This document shows, piece by piece, positions 4,251 through 8,762 of a stretch of DNA of 8,762 bases (position 1 is its first letter; each line of letters opens with the position of its first letter). The DNA lies in contig DRGF01000004.1 of the NCBI GenBank assembly GCA_011050175.1, positions 1 through 8,762 on the forward strand. Direction: 5' to 3'. The notes beneath the pieces were generated by a model. It ran no database searches. It was not told the DNA's origin and worked only from the letters and a program-made list of their open reading frames with translations. The DNA is from Thermococcus sp. (GTDB lineage Archaea; Methanobacteriota_B; Thermococci; Thermococcales; Thermococcaceae). A program made the position numbers and the translations under genes.

Positions 4251-5543
4251 ATGGTCGAGCTAACGGACTATCTTTTAAAGCTCTCCGCCGAACTGCCATC
4301 GAGGTTCGACTACGCGAGAAGACTTAGGAAACGCTTCCTTTTTGAGAGGCTTGCCGGTCTGGTTGATGACTACCTCGTAGGTGAAAGCCCCAAGACCGTC
4401 CTCCTTCCGGGCCTGAGGGGAACCGGAAAAACGACGCTTCTCGGTCAGCTTTACTTCCATGCGCTCTCAGAGACCGCCGACGTGGTCTATATATCCGCCG
4501 ATGAAGCTCGCCTCCTCGGCTTCTCCCTTCACGAGGTTATAGAGAGGTATTTCGACGTCTTCAGGCCCAAGAGGCCCGTTCTCCTCCTTGACGAGGTTCA
4601 GTACGACCCTGACTGGGATTTAACCCTGAAAGTCCTCCACGATAGGAGAAAGGCCCTCGTGATCGCCACGGGCTCTTCCGCTTTAAAGCTGAAGGAAAGC
4701 CCCGACCTCGCGAGGAGGGCGGTTCACGTTGAGGTAAAGCCGCTCAGCTTCATTGAATACCTTCACCTCATAGGGGAGGACGTCGAGCCGGTGGGCCTCG
4801 ATGCGCTGTTCGAATTCGACGTTGATAGACTGGAGAGAGCGCTCTCAACGGGCGCCCGCTTTGCTAAAACCGCGGAGGACTACCTGACGCTTGGCTCCCT
4901 GCCGCTGACCCTTGAGCTGGAGGAGAGAACCGCCTATGAATCCCTGTTTTCCCTCGTTGAAAGGATAGTCTATCGGGACCTTCCCGAGTTCAGGAACTTT
5001 GACTCATCAACGCTGGATTCCGCCCTGAGGCTTCTGACCATAATCGCCAGCCCCAAGGGGGAGCGTTTCAGCTACGAGCGGCTCTCGAAGACGCTGGGGA
5101 TATCAAAAAGCACCGTCATGGAACTCGTGAGGGCCTTCGTCGCCAGTGGACTTCTCATAGAGATATCCCCCGTTGGGGGCCTATCAAAGAAGATCCGCAG
5201 AAGCCCGAAGCTCAAGTTTTCAGCGCCTTCGCTCCGGGCGTCACTCCTTTCCAAGTTCGAGGTTGTTGAACTCGCCCCCCTGCTCGAGGACGCTGTGGCC
5301 CTCTACCTCTCGGGAGAGGGCATTCTGGAGTACGAACCCGGAAAGGGCGGCGCCGACTTCGTTCTCACGAGGAGGGGAAAACGATACGTCGTTGAGGTTG
5401 GCCTTGGAAAGGCTAGCTACACCCAGGTTAGGAGGAGCATGGAGAGAACCGGGGCCGACTTCGGAATAGTCATAGGGAGAGAATTCGACGTCAGGGAAAA
5501 CCTCCTGATGATTCCCTGGTGGTCCTTTTTAGGGCTTGTTTAG
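4251..5543 (+). CDS. AAA_14-type ATPase with winged-helix and degenerate nuclease-like C-terminal domain (DUF4143-like, COG1373)
   Basis: I chose ATG 4251 over ATG 4239 because GGTGAG (4242-4247) sits three bases before it and would otherwise be coding; this gives 430 residues. Order: N-terminal helical region; P-loop GLRGTGKTT (54-62); Walker B VLLLDE (110-115); sensor ATGSS (139-143); a linker with an LPL motif as in DUF4143 proteins; a winged-helix segment (FSYERLSKTLGISKSTVMELVRAF); and a C-terminal alpha/beta domain with GADFVLTRRGKRYVVEVG. That last part has the layout of PD-(D/E)XK nucleases (Asp, then Glu-x-Lys), but Lys is replaced by Gly (EVG), so cleavage activity is doubtful. Such ATPases are abundant in Thermococcales, often in variable regions, and their role is not established. 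It overlaps the convergent methyltransferase by 15 bases. Operator-like palindromes at its promoter suggest tight control. Confidence 0.88.
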   Translation: MVELTDYLLKLSAELPSRFDYARRLRKRFLFERLAGLVDDYLVGESPKTVLLPGLRGTGKTTLLGQLYFHALSETADVVYISADEARLLGFSLHEVIERYFDVFRPKRPVLLLDEVQYDPDWDLTLKVLHDRRKALVIATGSSALKLKESPDLARRAVHVEVKPLSFIEYLHLIGEDVEPVGLDALFEFDVDRLERALSTGARFAKTAEDYLTLGSLPLTLELEERTAYESLFSLVERIVYRDLPEFRNFDSSTLDSALRLLTIIASPKGERFSYERLSKTLGISKSTVMELVRAFVASGLLIEISPVGGLSKKIRRSPKLKFSAPSLRASLLSKFEVVELAPLLEDAVALYLSGEGILEYEPGKGGADFVLTRRGKRYVVEVGLGKASYTQVRRSMERTGADFGIVIGREFDVRENLLMIPWWSFLGLV

Positions 5544-6275
5544 TATCAAACTGTGCCTCCACCTCGTCCCGACCTTGAACCTAACGTCCCTCACGGAGTA
5601 GCCCAGTTCTTCTCCCTTTTCTGTTATGGCCTTTATCAGCGGCTTTTTGTTCGGAAGAAAGAGAGCTACCTTTCCCCGGGGCTTCAGGTATTCCAGAGCC
5701 TCCTCGATGAGCCTCACAGAGAAGGCCTCCCCGTGTTCACCCCCTCCAACCCCTTCCCTCTCTGTTAGGACGCCTTTTGTTGGTCTCTCGTAGTACGGCG
5801 GGGCGGAGAAGATGGCGTCAAAGCGCTCGCCTTCGGGAATTACCCCCCTGATTATCCCCCCGTTGCTCCTGATGAGCTTAACTCCAACGCCGTTCCGCTC
5901 GATGTTCTTCATGGCATACTCAAAGAACTCCTCGTCGAGCTCCGTCGCTGTAACGTCGCAGTTGAATAGCTTCGCCGCCATGAGGGCCATCATGGCGGTA
6001 TGCCCCGTCCCAATCTCAAGAACCCTCTCTCCCCCACGCAGGAAGGTCTTGAGGAATAGGTGGCGTGAGACGGGAGTTGTCACGAGCCCGCGCGGGTGGT
6101 ACTCTATCTCCAGCCCGAAGACCGCCTTAGCTATCGCCCTGTTGTAGAGTATCCTCGCTTCCCTGTTCGAGAAGTTGAGCCTTCCGCGCTCGTCGAGGTA
6201 GTTATTCAGCTCAGGAAAGAGCTTCACGGCTTCCTTTACCGGCAGTCCGAGCTTTCCGTCCTTCCAGGCTGGCAT
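5529..6275 (-). CDS. METTL16/RlmF-like class I SAM-dependent methyltransferase (putative RNA adenine-N6), motif IV altered
   Basis: The 248-residue product carries the family N-terminus typical of METTL16/RlmF (LNFSNREARILYNRAI...FGLEIEYHPRGLVTTPVSR, about 33-71), motif I VLEIGTGH (85-92), an acidic ribose-binding ATELD (110-114), and motif IV as SAPPYY (157-162). Family members use NPPF/NPPY, in which Asn holds the adenine amino group; here that residue is Ala158. E. coli RlmF makes m6A in 23S rRNA, and human METTL16 modifies U6 and other RNAs; the archaeal target is unknown. The ATG has no GGTGA site; instead CTTTTAAG lies about 24 bases upstream, which would give a leaderless mRNA. The gene starts 29 bases after the serpin stop on the same strand, so read-through is possible. 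Its 3' end overlaps the ATPase end. Activity with the altered motif is uncertain. Confidence 0.78.
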   Translation of the reverse strand: MPAWKDGKLGLPVKEAVKLFPELNNYLDERGRLNFSNREARILYNRAIAKAVFGLEIEYHPRGLVTTPVSRHLFLKTFLRGGERVLEIGTGHTAMMALMAAKLFNCDVTATELDEEFFEYAMKNIERNGVGVKLIRSNGGIIRGVIPEGERFDAIFSAPPYYERPTKGVLTEREGVGGGEHGEAFSVRLIEEALEYLKPRGKVALFLPNKKPLIKAITEKGEELGYSVRDVRFKVGTRWRHSLILNKP

Positions 6276-6291
6276 GAAAAGAGTTGGGGGA

Positions 6292-6303
6292 GGGGCTTAA
6301 AAG
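6292..6303 (-). promoter_or_regulatory. TATA-like box for a leaderless methyltransferase mRNA
   Basis: On the - strand CTTTTAAG (plus 6296-6303 region) lies about 24 bases before the ATG at 6275. With a start 25 bases downstream, the mRNA would begin at or next to the ATG, which agrees with the missing ribosome binding site. It lies between the serpin stop and the methyltransferase start. Confidence 0.35.
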
Positions 6304-6304
6304 C

Positions 6305-7582
6305 TCAACCCCTCGGGTCCATCAGCCTGCCCATGAAGAGTACCGCCCCCGTTTCCCTGTCCACTATGAGGAACAGGAACGGATGGTCTGCTTTGAATAC
6401 TTTGTACTCCGGCTCTTCTCCGGGTGCAGAGGCGGCCACAATTATGACGGCCGTCGCCGCGGCCGCCTCGGTACCGTTCTCGGCGACGCTTATGAAGGTC
6501 TTGTGTATCACGTCGCTTATGAAGAGCCTCTCGGCGTCGGTGATTCCCGAGAAGTTCGCCCCGTCACTGAAGGCGTCCCCCATGCCCATGTCGATGAGCG
6601 GCTTCTTCAGCGAGTAGCTCGCTTCAAACCTGAACTTGGGAACCGTCACGTCGACGAGCTCCGGCTTCATGCCCTCCCTGAGCTCCCGAATGAACTCCGG
6701 CGTGAGCTTCCTTTCGATGCCTGAGGGGGAGTTGTCCCTGGGCAGTATTATCAGCATGCTCAGCCGGCCGCCCTCGTAGGGCATCTCGAGGGCCTGGAGC
6801 TCGTCGTTCTCGGTGTAGTTGAAGGTTCCCCTCTGGTGCATCATGGGAACCGTTATCTTTTCGCCCGAGGCGAGGGTGAAGCTCTCGTTGGCCGTGTCCC
6901 CCGGGTCGAACCTGCTCGACCAGTTGGCCCTGAAGTATATCGCGTTGGTTATCACGAGCCTCGTGTACCCGTTCAGCGCTCCCCTCGGGATGAGGTCCTT
7001 TATCCTGCCCCTCGTCCGCTCCTCGGCCCAGTGGTTTATCTCCTCCGCCGCCCTGTCTGGGTTCCTAACGAAGTCAACGTTCCTCACATCGCCCAGGTAG
7101 AACTCCCTGATTATCCAGAGGTACCGCTCGTTCACGGGGTAGTCTTTCTGCACCCAGAGCGCGTTGGCGGTGCTGAGGACGTAGGGCCCGTTCGATTGGT
7201 TAAGGGAGAGTATCAGGTATCTGAAGCCCGCCCACCTGGCATCGTCGTCCCCGGGCAGGTGCAGGACTCTTTCCATCCCCTCCCTCGTGCTCCCGTTCGC
7301 CCCCTCGTAGGCCATCGCCAGGGCAACCTCCACGCTGTACGGCGAGAAGAATACGTTCCCCCCATCCGCGCTCAGCTCGCGGTACAGGTCGAATGTGAAA
7401 GCGTTTAAGCCCTCAACGACCGGCTTTTCCTGCCCCTCCCTCAGAACATCGTACTTGGTCAGCGGAGGGGTAAACGTTTTGCTCGAGGAATCCGGAGAAA
7501 CCGTTGACGTTCCTCCGTTATTGGCTATGCAGCCGGACGCGACGACCATAAAGATGACCAGGACCGCCAGTACGTACCTCAT
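6305..7582 (-). CDS. Serpin-family serine protease inhibitor, lipoprotein
   Basis: Start chosen at ATG 7582 (425 aa) because AGGTGA precedes it by five bases and a TATA box lies 33 bases away; the longer frame to 7639 would put these signals inside the gene. Residues 1-17 are a signal peptide ending in ASGC, so Cys18 is the predicted lipid-anchored residue, followed by a Ser/Thr-rich linker. The serpin fold then follows with hallmark motifs (NVFFSPYSVEVALAMAYEGA, NAIYFRANW, DHPFLFLI). The reactive loop has the inhibitory hinge ENGTEAAAAT (368-377), with Thr at P14 and Ala at P12-P9, so it should trap proteases. Counting as in antitrypsin puts P1 at Ala384 and P1' at Ser385, which favours subtilisin- or elastase-like enzymes. 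Tk-serpin of T. kodakarensis, of nearly the same length, is a characterised relative. It probably protects the cell surface from secreted proteases. Confidence 0.93.
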   Translation of the reverse strand: MRYVLAVLVIFMVVASGCIANNGGTSTVSPDSSSKTFTPPLTKYDVLREGQEKPVVEGLNAFTFDLYRELSADGGNVFFSPYSVEVALAMAYEGANGSTREGMERVLHLPGDDDARWAGFRYLILSLNQSNGPYVLSTANALWVQKDYPVNERYLWIIREFYLGDVRNVDFVRNPDRAAEEINHWAEERTRGRIKDLIPRGALNGYTRLVITNAIYFRANWSSRFDPGDTANESFTLASGEKITVPMMHQRGTFNYTENDELQALEMPYEGGRLSMLIILPRDNSPSGIERKLTPEFIRELREGMKPELVDVTVPKFRFEASYSLKKPLIDMGMGDAFSDGANFSGITDAERLFISDVIHKTFISVAENGTEAAAATAVIIVAASAPGEEPEYKVFKADHPFLFLIVDRETGAVLFMGRLMDPRG

Positions 7583-7608
7583 GCGGTTCACCTGGGTTAT
7601 GTTGGGCG

Positions 7609-7621
7609 GGATGGTATAAAT
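7609..7621 (-). promoter_or_regulatory. TATA box of the serpin gene
   Basis: On the - strand CCATTTATACC (plus 7610-7620) is a standard archaeal TATA box centred about 33 bases before ATG 7582. It supports the shorter serpin start and a leader of about 8-10 bases holding the AGGTGA site. Confidence 0.65.
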
Positions 7622-7651
7622 GGCTGGCGATGGTTTCAATCCCGTTTGAAA

Positions 7652-7666
7652 TAAAATGGGGAGAGG
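7652..7666 (-). terminator. T-rich stop signal after the M20 peptidase gene
   Basis: Just past the TGA at 7670-7672 the - strand reads CCCCATTTTATTTC, an oligo-T type archaeal stop. It is followed by a six-base hairpin (TTTCAA 7634-7639 / TTGAAA 7646-7651) that ends close to the serpin TATA box, so it may separate the two transcription units. Confidence 0.4.
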
Positions 7667-7669
7667 AGG

Positions 7670-8762
7670 TCAGAGAAGAGCCAGGGCCGCCATGACCTTG
7701 GCGTCTTCCACCAGGTTCTTTATCCATGCGTACTCGTTGGGCTGGTGGGCCATCTCGTCGAGCGTCGCCCACACAACCGCTGGGATTCCGAGCTTCCTGA
7801 AGTAGGCCGCGAAGGTCCCGCCGCCTATTCCGCCGACCTTGGCTTCCTTTCCGCGGAGCTTCCTGAGCGCCTCCTGGAGGAGCTTCACTATTTCGCTGTT
7901 CGGGTCGGTCGGGGCCGGCGCGTCCATGCGCTGCAGGACTTCAAACTCTATCTCGGGCAGAACCTCGCCGTCCAGCTCCTTCCTGTGTCTCTCCTTGACC
8001 TCTTCGGCCAACCTCTTGGCGTCGGCAAGGATGTCGTCGAGGTTGTACCTCGGCAGAACCCTGCAGTCGAAGACAACCTCGTGCTCGCCCGGGGCTATGT
8101 TCGGGCTGTCGGCCGGGCCGTGAACCATCGTCGGCTCGAAGGTGCTCTCCGGCGGGTCGAAGAGCTCGTCCCTCTCGCCGTACTTCTCGTGGAGGAGCCT
8201 GTCGAGGTGGTACGCGAAGTCGAGGGCAACGCGGTGGGCGTTGAGCCCCTTGTCAGGCATGCTCGCGTGAACCTGCTTGCCCCTGACCCTAACCTTGAGC
8301 CAGAGGATGCTCTTCTCGGCGACCTCTATGAACGTGCCCTCCTCGTTTCCACCGTCCGGGACGAGGACGAGGTCGTCCTTTCTAAAGAGCTCCGGGTGCT
8401 CCCTCATGAGCCACTCGACGCCGTACTTGCTACCTGTCTCCTCGTCGCTGACGAATGCCAGGATGACGGTTCTCTTGGGCCTTATTCCGAGGTTCATCAT
8501 GGCCTTTACCGCGTAGAGGCTCGCCACCAAGCTCTGTCCGTTGTCCTCGCTTCCGCGTCCGTAGACCTTCCCATCCTTCACGACCGGCTTGAAGGGCTCG
8601 GTGACAGTCCACTTGCTCAAATCTCCGGGCGGAACCACATCAATGTGGGTGAGGATCCATACCCTCGGGCTCTCCTCGCCCTTCTCGCCGTAGTAGTAGG
8701 CCAGAATGCTCGGCCTGACGCCGTTCTTGGCCCTCTCGTCGGGCGCGTTGTAGACCTCAACC
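7670..8762 (-). CDS. M20 family metallopeptidase/deacylase (ArgE/DapE/ACY1-like), N-terminus outside window
   Basis: The frame is open to the right edge, so 363 residues of a protein of about 410 are visible; an internal ATG near 8638 is not the start, since the first zinc ligand motif lies upstream of it. Metal-binding landmarks in order: THIDVVP (His and Asp), GRGSEDNGQ (bridging Asp), SDEETGS (catalytic Glu and zinc Glu), VLVPDGGN (Asp ligand), and the last ligand in HQPNEY near the end. The dimerisation domain (GKQVHASMPDKGLNAHRVA) carries the His that reaches into the partner active site. All ligands are present, so a dinuclear zinc or cobalt hydrolase is expected in the cytoplasm. It could be an aminoacylase, a desuccinylase-type enzyme or a dipeptidase; the sequence alone does not decide. 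The serpin gene follows on the same strand, 87 bases on, with its own promoter. Confidence 0.9.
   Translation of the reverse strand, partial: VEVYNAPDERAKNGVRPSILAYYYGEKGEESPRVWILTHIDVVPPGDLSKWTVTEPFKPVVKDGKVYGRGSEDNGQSLVASLYAVKAMMNLGIRPKRTVILAFVSDEETGSKYGVEWLMREHPELFRKDDLVLVPDGGNEEGTFIEVAEKSILWLKVRVRGKQVHASMPDKGLNAHRVALDFAYHLDRLLHEKYGERDELFDPPESTFEPTMVHGPADSPNIAPGEHEVVFDCRVLPRYNLDDILADAKRLAEEVKERHRKELDGEVLPEIEFEVLQRMDAPAPTDPNSEIVKLLQEALRKLRGKEAKVGGIGGGTFAAYFRKLGIPAVVWATLDEMAHQPNEYAWIKNLVEDAKVMAALALL

Noticed and set aside
6836..7408. Long + frames opposite the serpin gene
   Set aside because: Shadow frames with repetitive Pro/Val/Arg text; the - frame is a clear serpin with all hallmarks.
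7631..7660. GTTTCAATCCCGTTTGAAAT, which begins like a Thermococcales CRISPR repeat
   Set aside because: Only one copy, no second repeat or spacer, and the similarity ends after the first eight bases; better explained as a short hairpin in the gap between two genes.

Overview
The window reads as chromosome of a hyperthermophilic euryarchaeon of the order Thermococcales, most likely Thermococcus. The grounds are archaeal TATA-box promoters about 35 bases ahead of starts, GGTGA-type ribosome binding sites, AGG-dominated arginine codons, a PUA-domain RNA methyltransferase like one known from Pyrococcus, and a lipoprotein-anchored archaeal serpin. Species assignment is inference, because no database was searched.

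Layout. The left flank (1-2161) holds the C-terminal half of a TctA-like membrane permease (+), a small acidic conserved-type protein of unknown role (-), and an RlmI-like rRNA m5C methyltransferase (+). The last two diverge from a 70-base gap whose single near-palindromic TATA element is equidistant from both start codons. The right flank (4085-8762) holds a candidate C/D box guide RNA that was not in the supplied ORF list, an AAA_14-type ATPase with two GGTCG-N6-CGACC sites at its promoter, a METTL16/RlmF-like methyltransferase whose tail overlaps the ATPase tail, a serpin lipoprotein, and the C-terminal part of an M20 metallopeptidase that runs off the window.

Between the flanks lies the strangest part. 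From 2264 to 4051 (1,788 bases) I found no CG dinucleotide at all, although the neighbours carry several in every 60 bases. The island includes coding sequence on both strands and the non-coding remainder, so the pressure acts on DNA rather than on codons. It holds a long + strand gene for a membrane-anchored protein with a transglutaminase-like Cys/His core, now split over three frames by two apparent single-base losses. It also holds the C-terminal end of a multi-pass membrane protein on the - strand, tail-to-tail with the first and cut off exactly where the CG-free stretch ends. This looks like a foreign or specially maintained module that is now decaying.

The flanking genes look like ordinary chromosomal housekeeping and surface genes. 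The RNA-modification theme recurs (RlmI-like enzyme, METTL16-like enzyme and candidate guide RNA), but nothing shows that these three are co-regulated. The module genes (transglutaminase-like protein plus convergent membrane protein) may have worked together at the cell surface; that is inference from their arrangement and shared composition.
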